Shown in pieces: positions 18,246 to 27,438 of a stretch of 64,000 nucleotides of DNA (positions are counted from its first letter, which is position 1; each line of letters begins with the position of its first letter). Under the pieces are notes generated by a model. That model was given only the letters and a program-made list of their open reading frames with translations. It did no database searches and was not told where the DNA came from. Position numbers and translations under genes: made by a program. Source of the stretch: Pseudoalteromonas lipolytica (lineage in GTDB: Bacteria; Pseudomonadota; Gammaproteobacteria; Enterobacterales; Alteromonadaceae); contig NZ_LJTC01000008.1 in NCBI RefSeq assembly GCF_001306915.1, forward strand, positions 248,001 to 312,000, in the 5' to 3' direction.

Positions 18246-19022
18246 TTATTCAGAGGTACAGACAAGTTCTAATTCAGTGTCTTTAAATTCAGCGAGTTTT
18301 ATATCGTTTTTCTTGGCATCAGTAATTAAAACAGAAATAGCGTCTAACGCTGTCACTTTATGCCTTGCGACTGAAGACAGTTTTTCTTCAGTAACGGCGA
18401 TTAATACATTATTGCTTTGTTTTACTATAGCGTGTTTAAACTGTGCATCTTCAACGTCAAACGCTGAAACACCCACCTCGACATCGATTGCGCAAGCGCC
18501 TAAAACTGCTAGGTCAAAATGCATTGTTTGTAATTGCTTTAACGAGCAACTACCAATTGCAGCGCCTTGTTGCTTACTTATTTTTCCACCTAATAGAATT
18601 ACATCACATTGTTGATGTGATTGTAGTGCAATAGCAATTGCAGGCGTGTGGGTAACCACCGTTAAGGTAAGATCGTGTGGGATCATACTTGCAATGGCTA
18701 AATTGGTACTGCCAGAATCAATAAAAACAAATGCATGCTCTTTAAAGTAAGGAATACACGCTTTAGCTAAAAGCTGCTTACGGTCACTATTTAAAACCAT
18801 TCGTTGCACTAAACTGCCATCATTTTGTGCATTAATGACAGCGCCGCCATACACTTTTTTACACACCCCTTGATTTGCTAATTCTTGCAGATCTCGGCGG
18901 ATCGTATGTTCGGAGACATTAAGTTCTTTGGCTAATTGAACACACACAACTCGGCCGGTTTGTTGTAAATGATCTTTGATCAGTGCTTGCCTCTGATCTG
19001 GGAATGAAGCATAATCGAGCAT
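18246..19022 (-). CDS. DeoR-family transcriptional regulator
   Basis: 258 aa. The N-terminal DeoR helix-turn-helix (about residues 8-60; CVQLAKELNVSEHTIRRDLQ) and the linker KVYGGAV are typical. The C-terminal DeoRC effector domain (about 75-230) senses a phosphosugar or similar through an isomerase-like fold (FIDSGSTNLAIASMIP, LLGGKISKQQGA). It is transcribed divergently from the YbjJ-like transporter, so it probably represses that gene. Confidence 0.9.
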   Translation of the reverse strand: MLDYASFPDQRQALIKDHLQQTGRVVCVQLAKELNVSEHTIRRDLQELANQGVCKKVYGGAVINAQNDGSLVQRMVLNSDRKQLLAKACIPYFKEHAFVFIDSGSTNLAIASMIPHDLTLTVVTHTPAIAIALQSHQQCDVILLGGKISKQQGAAIGSCSLKQLQTMHFDLAVLGACAIDVEVGVSAFDVEDAQFKHAIVKQSNNVLIAVTEEKLSSVARHKVTALDAISVLITDAKKNDIKLAEFKDTELELVCTSE

Positions 19023-19039
19023 AAATAATCATAATTGAG

Positions 19040-19051
19040 CAGTTTAAACTG
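19040..19051. promoter_or_regulatory. 12-bp palindrome in the deoR-type/MFS divergent promoter
   Basis: CAGTTTAAACTG is a perfect palindrome 18 nt upstream of the DeoR-family start codon. The flanks also carry ATAATCA and TGATTAT motifs in inverted orientation. It is a reasonable operator candidate for the adjacent regulator, not proven. Confidence 0.35.
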
Positions 19052-19222
19052 AGTCTAATGTAGCATTGCATGCTCGTTTTAGCAATTTTGTGATTATTTA
19101 GAGTTAAATAGCTCAATAACTAAGCCTTAGTTTAGTTATAAACTGGAATGAGGGAAGGTGACGGGTTTTAACCTAGTCACTTACCCTGCTCGATTGTGAT
19201 GTTTTATGGAAGGTTTTGCTTG

Positions 19223-20371
19223 ATGTTGTTAGAAAGGTATCCGTTTAAAAAGCGCGAAGTACTCGTTACAAGGTTACTATTTTTGTGTGCAGGTTTAGCC
19301 ACGGCTACGTGGGCATCGCTCATACCAGTAATTAAAGCGCATATTGGCATTGATGAGAGTACTTTAGGGTTGTTGCTTTTGTGTCTTGGTGCAGGTGCAA
19401 TATTTGCTATGCCTGTATCAGGTGCGCTCGCAACTAAGTATGGTTGTAAACGTGTATTACAGCTCTCAACGATGATGATTATTTTTTGCCTACCATTTTT
19501 TGCTTTAGTAAATAGTGTGGCTAGCTTGGCAACTTTACTGGTGATTTTTGGCCTTTCTATCGGCGCAACTGATTGTGTTATGAACATTCAGGCTGTGTTG
19601 GTTGAAGAACGTTCTAAGCTTTCACTTATGTCTGGTTTTCATGGCTTTTACAGTTTAGGTGGTATTTTAGGGGCGGGTGCTGTAGCAATGCTGCTAATTG
19701 CTGGTTTTTCGGCATTCGAAATCTGTATGCTAATGGCGGCGATAGTATTACTGTGTTTGATCTTCGCAAAGAGAGACTTACTTCCTTTTGCAAGCCCCAA
19801 TGAAGGTCCTGCATTTGCGCTCCCAAAAGGCCCGGTGATTTTAATTGGCATTATTTGCTTTGCAATGTTTCTCGCAGAGGGAACCGTTTTAGATTGGAGC
19901 GGAATATATTTAATTGATTATCAAAATGCATCAACAGGAATGGCGGCATTAGGGATTTTTAGCTTTTCAGTCACAATGACTTTAGGGCGCTTATTTGGCG
20001 ATCGCATTATTGCAAAGCATGGGCAAAGGGCTGTTCTGACTATAAGTGGTTTAGTAGCAAGCCTTGGCTTGATAATCGCTATTGTATCAATGAGCTTTTA
20101 TGTTGCGCTATTTGGTTATGTGTTAATGGGAATAGGTTGTGCCAACGTTGTACCAATTATGTTTTCTGCGGCAGGGAAGCAAACCTACATGTCGCAAGCT
20201 ACGGCAATTCCTGCTGTAACAACATTTGGTTATTTAGGTGTATTAATGGGGCCTGCAAGTGTCGGTCAAATTGCACATTTTTCTTCACTTGCGTCTGCAT
20301 TGGTCGTAATAGCGATGTTAATTGCTTTGGCGACTATCTTTTCACTCTTTGTGAAAGTTTCACAAGACTAA
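19223..20371 (+). CDS. MFS transporter, YbjJ-like
   Basis: 382 aa, about 12 membrane helices. Features shared with E. coli YbjJ include FLCAGLATATWASLIPVIKA at the start, SGFHGFYSLGGILGAGAVA in the middle and MFLAEGTVLDWSGIYL in the second half. I chose ATG 19223 because GGAAGG lies 9 nt before it; the in-frame ATG at 19196 has no ribosome site. It is divergent from a DeoR regulator, suggesting a sugar or sugar derivative as substrate (inference). Confidence 0.85.
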   Translation: MLLERYPFKKREVLVTRLLFLCAGLATATWASLIPVIKAHIGIDESTLGLLLLCLGAGAIFAMPVSGALATKYGCKRVLQLSTMMIIFCLPFFALVNSVASLATLLVIFGLSIGATDCVMNIQAVLVEERSKLSLMSGFHGFYSLGGILGAGAVAMLLIAGFSAFEICMLMAAIVLLCLIFAKRDLLPFASPNEGPAFALPKGPVILIGIICFAMFLAEGTVLDWSGIYLIDYQNASTGMAALGIFSFSVTMTLGRLFGDRIIAKHGQRAVLTISGLVASLGLIIAIVSMSFYVALFGYVLMGIGCANVVPIMFSAAGKQTYMSQATAIPAVTTFGYLGVLMGPASVGQIAHFSSLASALVVIAMLIALATIFSLFVKVSQD

Positions 20372-20498
20372 CTTTATAATTCTTATTATTCAAAATGTTA
20401 TATGTATTTAACAGGAAAAGGTGATAGTAAATTATAAAATGGTGAATGTTTTTATCCCTAACTTAGGTCTTCTAATTGAGTTTTATAGAGGGGTTTAA

Positions 20499-21353
20499 AT
20501 GAATTTACGTATATCAAATAATTTAGTGATTGCACTTATTACTATCAGTTTTTCTTTATTGGGTTTGTCTTTTATTTTGGGGGCAAACCCCAATGCTATT
20601 GGCAGTATATTTTCGTTTTATGGTTTAGAGACTCAGGTACCTGACCATCTCATGAGTATGATTGCAGGCTTTGCACTTTGTTTTGTAGGTATTACCAGCC
20701 TTCATTCTCATTTAGGATTTATTAATAGGGCGCTTCCCACCGTGACAGCTCTTATTATTGCACTTACCTGTTTACTTACATTGTTCAGTGCAAATCGTTG
20801 GCTTGCAAGTGAAGGTGGTTTTCCAGTAATTGGTTCGGGGCAGGGTATTATTAAGTATTTTGCTGTTATTCCTTTATTTTTATTTGTGTTTTACAAAGAT
20901 GTTTTGAGTGATAAAGCGCATGTTGCTTTGAATTATGCATCGGTGGCATTAGTGTTGGTTTGGATTGGCGCAATGAAGTTTTTTGCTTTTGAAGCAAATG
21001 CGATTGTTAGCCTTGTTGAGTCTTCACCGTTTATGTCTTGGTTGTATATTGTTTTTAGCGTGCAAGGGGCATCAAATGCGATTGGCATATTTGATATTTT
21101 GAGTGTGGCGCTGTTAGGTGTTGGCTTGTATATCAGAAATGCGAAACTTATTTTACTTGCTGGACTAGCTTGTTGCTCGGTATTTATCATGACACAAACA
21201 TTTTTAATTACCGCACCTAATGCGCTTAGCAGCGTTACAGTGTTTGAGCGATTAGGTCAGTTTGTAATTAAAGATCTGTGGTTTATAGCGAATTTAGTGA
21301 TTATTTATCATTTAGCTGTATTCAACAATACACCTAAAGAAACAGCAGAATAA
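20499..21353 (+). CDS. DUF417 (RclC/YkgB-like) membrane protein with N-terminal extension
   Basis: 284 aa, about eight membrane helices. The second half (from about residue 145) matches the DUF417 family of E. coli RclC/YkgB: LVWIGAMKFFAFEANAIVSL, VESSPFMSWLY, TQTFLITAPNAL and the closing IKDLWFIAN. RclC is linked to reactive-chlorine survival. The first ~140 residues form about four further helices and have no counterpart in the ~200-aa RclC. A good ribosome site (AGAGGGG) precedes the ATG. Function beyond membrane stress defence cannot be assigned. Confidence 0.75.
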   Translation: MNLRISNNLVIALITISFSLLGLSFILGANPNAIGSIFSFYGLETQVPDHLMSMIAGFALCFVGITSLHSHLGFINRALPTVTALIIALTCLLTLFSANRWLASEGGFPVIGSGQGIIKYFAVIPLFLFVFYKDVLSDKAHVALNYASVALVLVWIGAMKFFAFEANAIVSLVESSPFMSWLYIVFSVQGASNAIGIFDILSVALLGVGLYIRNAKLILLAGLACCSVFIMTQTFLITAPNALSSVTVFERLGQFVIKDLWFIANLVIIYHLAVFNNTPKETAE

Positions 21354-21358
21354 AATAA

Positions 21359-21382
21359 AAAAGGCCTCAGAAGAGGCCTTTT
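21359..21382. terminator. Bidirectional terminator between convergent genes
   Basis: AAAAGGCCTC and GAGGCCTTTT form a perfect 10-bp stem with an AGAA loop, between the stop codons of the DUF417 gene (plus) and the reductase fusion (minus). A/T runs on both sides suit termination in either direction. Confidence 0.88.
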
Positions 21383-21391
21383 AAATGATAA

Positions 21392-23143
21392 CTAAACAAC
21401 CACAACGGCTTTTTGCTTTTGAACTTTAGAAAACTCAAGGGCATCATTGAGATTGTTAAATTCAAAGTCAGTGGGTTCTTCAACATTTAAAGTACCCGAC
21501 GCAATGTCATTAAGGAGCTTTTCGCCATCACTTACAAGACGTTGCCATTGCTGTGTATCACCATAATCGTGTAATGCACCAAGGGCAATTTCATGATAAG
21601 AAATAGTGCGAGTGAATGGTTCATCGACGGGTGTTTCAATGCGTCCTAAAATACTGACTACATGACCATTTGCCTGTAGAAGTGGCACTAACTTTTTAGC
21701 TTCTTCAGGACCATTAGCATCAAAGAGTGCAAAGTAGCCACCTTCAGATGGTGCGTCGCGTAATACTAACTTAACGCCAAGCTTTTCGGCTTGCTCAGTC
21801 GTTAGGCTTTTTGATAAAGCATGTACTTCAAAGCCACTGTGATTCAGCATTTGTGTCAGCAGTTTATTAACAGCTCCCATGCCGGTTACTAATACTTTTT
21901 CGTCTTTGCGTAATGGTATTTTGCTAAAAGCTTGCCATGCAGTAAGCAGTGGGCAAGGTAATGCAGCAGCAACATTGATAGCTAACCCTTTTGGCACCTG
22001 CATAACACGCTCTGCATAAAGTACTGTGTGTTTTGCAAAGCTGCCGTTTTCACTCAAGCTATGATGATAAGCGACTGTTTTACCGATTAGTTTGCTATCG
22101 ACGCCATCGCCTACCAGCTCAACAACCCCAGCACCGTCTACGCCAGGTGTATGTGTATCTGCCCAATTTATAGGGTCAGCTTGAATAAACTTCCAATCAA
22201 CTGGATTAATACCAACCGCTAGGTTTCGGACCAAAATTTGCCCTGCTTTAAGTGCTGGTAAAGCTTTCAATCCCAAAGCGAGTGCTTTATCAGCACCTTG
22301 AAACTGCCAAGCATGAGTTGTCTTTACTTCATCATGATCCCAGTCAGGAGCAAAATCCGGGTTTGCTTGCCTGTCGCCGCAACTAAGGGCATCAATTTGA
22401 TTGATCTCGTCTTGGCTTAAGCTAAGCGAAAGGGCTTTTAAGTTGGTAGCCATATTTTCGCGTTTGGTAGATGACGGTATCGTTACCATGTCATGCGCTA
22501 ACTCCCAAGCAATGACTACTTCAGCGGTGCTCACTTGGTGTTTGTCTGCAATCGCTTTGATGGTTGGATCTTTAAGTACTTTACCTACCGCAAATGGCAT
22601 ATAGCCGGTCACGAGAATGTCGTTTTGGGCACAAAAATCACGTACCTTTTGGTTGGTTAGGTAGGGGTGAACTTCAACTTGATTGGTAAATAACGCGCCT
22701 TTTGGCAAAATACTTAAGGCTTCTTCCATTTGTGCAATGGTAAAGTTTGAAACACCAATTTCTTTCGTTAAACCAAGCTCTTTTGCTGATTGTAATTCAC
22801 TCAAATACTCATGCATGCTTTCGCCATTGGCTGGGCTTGGCCAATGAATAAGCAGTAAGTCGACGTAATCTAGTTGTAGTTTAGTCAGGCTCTCTTTTAC
22901 GCTGTTAATAAAGTCCGTTTTATTTAACTTATCATTCCATACTTTGGTGGTAATAAATAACTCACCACGTGCAACACCACTGTCTTTAATCGCTCGGCCA
23001 ACAGCTTCTTCGTTACCGTAAATTTGCGCAGTGTCGATGTGTCTAAAGCCCTCTTCAATAGCTGTTAGCACACTTTGATATGCAACTTCGTCTTGTAATC
23101 TAAATGTACCAAAACCCAGTTTTGGCATAATTGATTGTGACAT
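21392..23143 (-). CDS. Two-enzyme fusion: DkgB-like aldo-keto reductase + MDR quinone/alcohol oxidoreductase
   Basis: 583 aa. Residues 1-~265 are a complete aldo-keto reductase resembling E. coli DkgB, with the tetrad D37 and Y42 (HIDTAQIYGNE), K67 (FITTKVW) and H100 (LLLIHWPSP), plus the NADPH-site motif IPSSTKRENM. From ~280 to the end is a medium-chain dehydrogenase/reductase of the zinc-free quinone oxidoreductase type (VGINPVDWKFIQADP, HTPGVDGAGVVELVG, VLVTGMGAVNKLL). No stop or frameshift separates them. The second ATG is used because AAGGAG is 5 nt before it. It lies 6 nt downstream of the luciferase-like gene. It probably detoxifies reactive aldehydes or quinones. Confidence 0.88.
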   Translation of the reverse strand: MSQSIMPKLGFGTFRLQDEVAYQSVLTAIEEGFRHIDTAQIYGNEEAVGRAIKDSGVARGELFITTKVWNDKLNKTDFINSVKESLTKLQLDYVDLLLIHWPSPANGESMHEYLSELQSAKELGLTKEIGVSNFTIAQMEEALSILPKGALFTNQVEVHPYLTNQKVRDFCAQNDILVTGYMPFAVGKVLKDPTIKAIADKHQVSTAEVVIAWELAHDMVTIPSSTKRENMATNLKALSLSLSQDEINQIDALSCGDRQANPDFAPDWDHDEVKTTHAWQFQGADKALALGLKALPALKAGQILVRNLAVGINPVDWKFIQADPINWADTHTPGVDGAGVVELVGDGVDSKLIGKTVAYHHSLSENGSFAKHTVLYAERVMQVPKGLAINVAAALPCPLLTAWQAFSKIPLRKDEKVLVTGMGAVNKLLTQMLNHSGFEVHALSKSLTTEQAEKLGVKLVLRDAPSEGGYFALFDANGPEEAKKLVPLLQANGHVVSILGRIETPVDEPFTRTISYHEIALGALHDYGDTQQWQRLVSDGEKLLNDIASGTLNVEEPTDFEFNNLNDALEFSKVQKQKAVVVV

Positions 23144-23152
23144 CATAACTCC

Positions 23153-24055
23153 TTAATTATGGAACGTGGGCAAAACATGTTCGCCGATGTGCTTTAATGC
23201 CCATTCAATGGGTAATTCGTTACGTCTAAAGTGCAGGCCAATGTGATTCACACCGGCATTTCTCATTGCCTTTAGCTCTGAGATGAGTCCGTTGACGCCT
23301 GTTTCAACCCCAAAACGGTGACGTTTTATAGGTGCATCAGGATCATCTAATAAATTTAAATGAATAAAACTAACGTACGGCTTATTTCCTGCGACCTCTC
23401 GCCACAAAGCGACACGCTTTTGCTGATCATCTGGTGTGCCTGGGTAAGCAAGCCAGCCGTCCATGTTTTCGCCAACCCATTGAGGGCTTTGCTGAGCAAG
23501 ACCTGCTACATAAAGTGGGAAATCTTTCACTTCTGGTAGTAGCTTTTGACCCGCTTCTAAAGGTCGCTTAGGGGCGCCTTTAAGTAGCGAAACAGATTCA
23601 CGTAGTTGCTCACCACGGCTTGCAAAATCAATATCGAATAAAGGGTATTCAATGGGTCTATCACCACTGGCAACACCTAAAATTAGCCGATCATTACTTA
23701 GCGCTTGCACAGTATTTGCTGCCTTTTTAACAAGCCAAGGTTGGCGCAATGGCAATACCACCGCTGCGGTGCCAAGTAATATATTCTTGGTTTTAGCTGC
23801 TAAGTAGCCAAGGTAACTGAAGGTTTCATAAACTTGGGCGGCATCACCAAATTGCGGGTCATAAATCGGTACGTCGCGAACCCATGCCGCTGCGTAGCCA
23901 AGCTCATCAGCAAGTTGAACACGTGATTCATGGTTAGCTAAATTAGGGATCCCAAATGATTGATTTGATTGTTGATTGAAATGTGCCCAATCATTATCAA
24001 GTGGAAGTTCAACCCCAATTGAGAATGGCTTTTGCGCTAATTTATCAAAACTCAT
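23153..24055 (-). CDS. Luciferase-like (LLM class) flavin oxidoreductase
   Basis: 300 aa. A flavin-dependent TIM-barrel oxidoreductase of the bacterial luciferase superfamily, closest in feel to the BA3436 subfamily. Typical blocks are FSIGVELPLDNDW, DELGYAAAWVRDVP, LGTAAVVLPLRQPWLVKKAA and LSNDRLILGVASGDRP. It needs reduced FMN (or F420 in other lineages). It starts a two-gene unit with the reductase fusion 10 nt downstream, after the terminator that ends the mdaB-ltrA run. The substrate is unknown. Confidence 0.85.
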   Translation of the reverse strand: MSFDKLAQKPFSIGVELPLDNDWAHFNQQSNQSFGIPNLANHESRVQLADELGYAAAWVRDVPIYDPQFGDAAQVYETFSYLGYLAAKTKNILLGTAAVVLPLRQPWLVKKAANTVQALSNDRLILGVASGDRPIEYPLFDIDFASRGEQLRESVSLLKGAPKRPLEAGQKLLPEVKDFPLYVAGLAQQSPQWVGENMDGWLAYPGTPDDQQKRVALWREVAGNKPYVSFIHLNLLDDPDAPIKRHRFGVETGVNGLISELKAMRNAGVNHIGLHFRRNELPIEWALKHIGEHVLPTFHN

Positions 24056-24186
24056 TATGACTCCAAACTTTAAGGGACATAGCTAAGCAATACTTAACAA
24101 TTTAATGCCGCCCTGAAAGTGATTTATGATTAAGTAATGAGGGTATTGTGGCGCTAAATTTATTTGCGAAAAACAGCAAGGATAAC

Positions 24187-24219
24187 AAAACACCTTTGTC
24201 GTTTTTGCAAAGGTGTTTT
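24187..24219 (-). terminator. Intrinsic terminator after ltrA
   Basis: AAAACACCTTTG and CAAAGGTGTTTT form a perfect 12-bp stem with a 9-nt loop, 6 nt past the LtrA stop. On the minus strand TTTTGTT follows. It ends the mdaB-to-ltrA transcript before the luciferase-like gene. Confidence 0.85.
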
Positions 24220-24224
24220 AATCG

Positions 24225-25427
24225 TTATGAATTAGCTTCTTCTTTTGAAAGGGTAAAGTATGCGCGAGTGACTGGGTAGGCAATTTGTGAAATCAGTGCA
24301 GTGCCCCAAAGTAAGTTGCCAATGAGCGAAGGCACATGGGGTAAAATGGGAATGGTAACTAAAGCAAGTATGACGCCAAACATCCTTACTTTGGCTGTAG
24401 CAAAACGATGGGCTACGCGATGTTCGATCATTAGCTGGATCCACAATAAGCTTAATAAGTAGCCTGCTAACCCTACACAACCAATGACACCATATTTTAG
24501 GGGGTACGGCTGCCAGAACCCGGCTTTCACTTCGCCGGCGAGTGCAACGCCAACCATAACTGCACATAGCATTAAAAATAGGTGAGCTAACCACCAACTT
24601 ACGAGTGTCCATTTGTGTTGATTTTTAGGTTTACCATTGCCAACAAAATCAAAGTAAATCCAGCATTGCACAAATACCGCAATACCACCAAACATAAAGT
24701 TAGCCAGTACAGTGGGGTCGACTTTATAAACTCCTTTTTCAGATAAAGTAATCACCAATTTAAAGAAACCTTCGCCTACGACAATAAGTAGTAAAAGGGC
24801 GAAGCGCTCAGACATATGCCCAAGGCGTGGTAAAAAGCGTTTATTTTCAAGTACACCAATTTTTGGAGCCATATATAAAACTTGGATAGCGGCAATCGCA
24901 GCGCCAAACACCCAATAACGATAGGGGGCAGGCATAAATGCTGTGGTAGCAAAAATGATGGCAAGAGCAAAGTAGTTACGGCTCACACTGCGTGCTAATT
25001 TTGTTGATTCGACCCCCAATTGATTGGTGCGATGAAATAAATAAGCTGTAATAAGGCGATTAGCAGCATAGGCTAATGCAAAATATGTCCAACCTTTATC
25101 AAGTACATGAGGGATCGAGGCAGCCATAACCATGGCGGTAACAATTTGGCAGGCCATGATCAGCCGGTGTTTTACATCAGTACTGACATAGAGTGAATTA
25201 AAAACGCTGGAGTCAGCCCACGCAAACCATACGGTGATGAACAAACCTGCAAATGTAAGAAAACCACTTAAATGTAAGTGGTCGCTCAAAAAATTACCTA
25301 GCAAAAAAATGATTACCACATGGATAAGGTCATAAAATAATTCAACCCAATGAACATGGTCATGTGAACTTTTTAAATCTAGGTGATGCTTAGGTAAGCG
25401 CCACATTGGGTGGTTTTCTAATGCCAT
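24225..25427 (-). CDS. Low-temperature-requirement A (LtrA) family membrane protein
   Basis: 400 aa with about ten or more hydrophobic segments. The LtrA signature is present: HVHWVELFYDLIHVVIIFLL near the N-terminus, HRLIMACQIVTAMVMAASIP, and LGHMSERFALLLLIVVGEGF in the centre. The biochemical role of the family is unknown; the Listeria member was named for growth at low temperature. It is the last gene of the mdaB operon, 12 nt after the cupin gene. A ribosome site AGGA precedes the ATG. Confidence 0.87.
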   Translation of the reverse strand: MALENHPMWRLPKHHLDLKSSHDHVHWVELFYDLIHVVIIFLLGNFLSDHLHLSGFLTFAGLFITVWFAWADSSVFNSLYVSTDVKHRLIMACQIVTAMVMAASIPHVLDKGWTYFALAYAANRLITAYLFHRTNQLGVESTKLARSVSRNYFALAIIFATTAFMPAPYRYWVFGAAIAAIQVLYMAPKIGVLENKRFLPRLGHMSERFALLLLIVVGEGFFKLVITLSEKGVYKVDPTVLANFMFGGIAVFVQCWIYFDFVGNGKPKNQHKWTLVSWWLAHLFLMLCAVMVGVALAGEVKAGFWQPYPLKYGVIGCVGLAGYLLSLLWIQLMIEHRVAHRFATAKVRMFGVILALVTIPILPHVPSLIGNLLWGTALISQIAYPVTRAYFTLSKEEANS

Positions 25428-25439
25428 AATTGATCCTAC

Positions 25440-25805
25440 CTATTTCCTTTCGACAATAATTGCAGTGATGGTGGTTTCACCCTCATTTTTGACTTGATGA
25501 GTCCATGCGTCATGCCACATCACATAGCCATTAGGGATCTCAATTGTTGTTTGTGACTCTTTAGTACTGATGGTCGCTTTACCGCCTGTCTCAAAATAGA
25601 CTGTTTCAGCATTATGCTTATGCCAATTATCTTGCTCACCTGGTGCTAAAGTCATACGTAAAACAAGTACTTCACTGTTATCTAGCAATACTTCATAGTG
25701 ATTGGGTGAAGCAATATGTGCATGGGGAAGTTGTGCTGAAAAAGCATGTTGTGAGCACATAATTGTGCTCACCAAGCCAATCAGCAAAGCTGTCATTTTG
25801 CTCAT
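25440..25805 (-). CDS. Exported small cupin-domain protein
   Basis: 121 aa. An N-terminal signal peptide (about residues 1-23, cleavage near HAFSA) is followed by a single cupin barrel. Metal-binding motifs are visible as NWHKHNAETVYFETGG and a later HDAWTHQVKNEG, giving three or four His/Glu ligands. It lies 9 nt downstream of the peroxiredoxin-like gene. It is probably a small periplasmic metal-binding protein or enzyme; the reaction is unknown. Confidence 0.8.
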   Translation of the reverse strand: MSKMTALLIGLVSTIMCSQHAFSAQLPHAHIASPNHYEVLLDNSEVLVLRMTLAPGEQDNWHKHNAETVYFETGGKATISTKESQTTIEIPNGYVMWHDAWTHQVKNEGETTITAIIVERK

Positions 25806-25814
25806 GGCTACACT

Positions 25815-26363
25815 CTACTTATGCATACCGCGAATTGGGTAATTATTTTTTGGGTCGCGTATCCAATTAAGCCCGCTTACCAAAGTTGCTAAATCAGGTC
25901 TTACAAATGGATTATTAGAATAATCAACCACATGTACTTTACCTTGCTCGTTAACCACAAACAGTGCGGGCTCTGCGAAAGGGTGATCCGTTTCTTGTGG
26001 TGAACGGGGATCAGAAATGTAAGTACCTAATGCTTGCATTTGCTCTGTAGTCAAACCGTAAGCAAGTGGAAATGACACAGATAGCTGCTCTAAATGCGCT
26101 TCTAGCTGCTCTTTGCTATCACCTGAAACAGCAATTACATCAACACCCGTTTCTAATAGCGCCGCTTTGTACTGCTCGAGGCTATTTAAATAGCGGGTAC
26201 ATAAAGGGCAATGCTTACCACGATAAACAACAACAAGCTGCCAGCTTGCACCGTGTTGAGGTTGACCAAGAACAGCCTCTTCACCATTCAAAAGTGCAGC
26301 ACTGATACTAGGAAATGCACTGCCCGGATGGAGTTTATTGCTATAAACAGATTCGTTACTCAT
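25815..26363 (-). CDS. Peroxiredoxin-like (AhpC/TSA) protein
   Basis: 182 aa, thioredoxin fold. The active-site motif is YRGKHCPLCTRYL with Cys52 and Cys55 (a CxxC arrangement, as in the Prx-like 2A and AhpC-TSA groups). It is followed by DVIAVSGDSKEQLEAHLEQL. It has no signal peptide, so it is probably cytoplasmic and reduces peroxides or disulfides. The position between mdaB and the cupin, each within 10 nt, supports an oxidative-defence operon. Confidence 0.85.
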   Translation of the reverse strand: MSNESVYSNKLHPGSAFPSISAALLNGEEAVLGQPQHGASWQLVVVYRGKHCPLCTRYLNSLEQYKAALLETGVDVIAVSGDSKEQLEAHLEQLSVSFPLAYGLTTEQMQALGTYISDPRSPQETDHPFAEPALFVVNEQGKVHVVDYSNNPFVRPDLATLVSGLNWIRDPKNNYPIRGMHK

Positions 26364-26372
26364 GAGTGTTCC

Positions 26373-26954
26373 TTAAAAGTTCTCGTTTAAGTGTTTTTCA
26401 AAGCGCGCAAAGTCGCTGTCGATGTCTGCATTTTTCATCACGTCATAACAGGCGAAAGTTGGCATCGCTTGCATACCGAAAAACTTAAAGTTCATATGCA
26501 TTGGGAAAACAAGGTCATCAACACTTTTACCTTCAAAAAAGTCAGCGGCATCTGCAAATGATTCTGCAGGCGCATTTAAAGTCAGCGACATCATATATTG
26601 AGTGTTAGTCAAGGTGCCGCCTTTACCGTAATTGGCTTTTGGATTGTCTTGATGACGACCATCACCATGGCAAAGCGCTCCCCCCATACCCGCTGTGTAC
26701 ACTTCATCCATGTATTTTTTGAATGACCATGTCATGCCCATCCAATTAATAGGTGATTGCAAAAAGACGATATCTGCCCATTGATGGTTCTCAAGTTCAG
26801 TTTCTACATCAAATTCGTCTTGTGTATTAACCACGCGAGTTTGATAGCCTTTTGCTTTAAAAAAAGCGTCAGCTTTTTCGATTAAAGCAGCATTTAACTT
26901 ACCTTCAGAAAAAGGGTAATAGTGATGTGCGTTAAGAATTAATACGTTTTTCAT
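26373..26954 (-). CDS. mdaB: NAD(P)H:quinone oxidoreductase, MdaB-like
   Basis: 193 aa, the same length as E. coli MdaB and alignable through most of its length: [52 protein letters not shown]. This flavodoxin-fold FAD enzyme reduces quinones by two electrons and so prevents semiquinone radicals. It is the first gene of a four-gene minus-strand operon and is divergent from an HxlR regulator, the usual arrangement for quinone-induced reductases. Confidence 0.9.
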   Translation of the reverse strand: MKNVLILNAHHYYPFSEGKLNAALIEKADAFFKAKGYQTRVVNTQDEFDVETELENHQWADIVFLQSPINWMGMTWSFKKYMDEVYTAGMGGALCHGDGRHQDNPKANYGKGGTLTNTQYMMSLTLNAPAESFADAADFFEGKSVDDLVFPMHMNFKFFGMQAMPTFACYDVMKNADIDSDFARFEKHLNENF

Positions 26955-27081
26955 AGTTGAGTATCCGTTTGTTAATTACTTTATCGTGTTCAAAATATAT
27001 TCTGTGGTATATAATAGTAACCTAGATTATTAAATCAACCAGTCACCTTTTTGTAACTAGTCTGAAAAATGCGAGGATGTT

Positions 27082-27438
27082 TTGGAAAGTTCAGTAGAAA
27101 CAGATAGTAAGGGTAGAAAAAAAGTTTTAAATGCTTGCATGGAACCGTGTGCAATTGAAAAAGGCATGCGTTTGATTGGCGGTAAATGGACGGGATCTAT
27201 TATCTATCATTTAAAAGATGGCCCTGTGCGTTTTAATGATTTAACGCGCATGCTCGGTGGCGCAAGTAAAAAGATGATAGATCAACGTCTAAAAGAGCTT
27301 GAAAGTAGAGCGATGATCACCCGTCATGTTATTAGCACCCGTCCGATAGCGGTGACCTATGAGCTAACTGACTTTGGCCGCTCAGCACTGCATATACTCG
27401 ATGAGTTACGAGTTTGGTCTGAATCAAATGAGATTTAA
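27082..27438 (+). CDS. HxlR-family regulator, probable quinone/thiol sensor
   Basis: 118 aa winged helix. It starts at TTG: GAGG lies 5 nt before it and an overlapping ATG at 27077 is out of frame and stops at once. The family motif MRLIGGKWTGSIIYHLKDGP follows two cysteines at positions 19 and 23 (NACMEPCAIEKG). In YodB- and QorR-type members an N-terminal cysteine senses quinones or diamide. It is divergent from mdaB and probably represses it. The stop overlaps the convergent LysR stop by a few bases. Confidence 0.87.
   Translation: MESSVETDSKGRKKVLNACMEPCAIEKGMRLIGGKWTGSIIYHLKDGPVRFNDLTRMLGGASKKMIDQRLKELESRAMITRHVISTRPIAVTYELTDFGRSALHILDELRVWSESNEI

Noticed and set aside
26955..27081. HxlR operator between mdaB and the HxlR gene
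   Set aside because: I looked for a clear palindrome of the YodB/QorR type and found only short A/T-rich matches.
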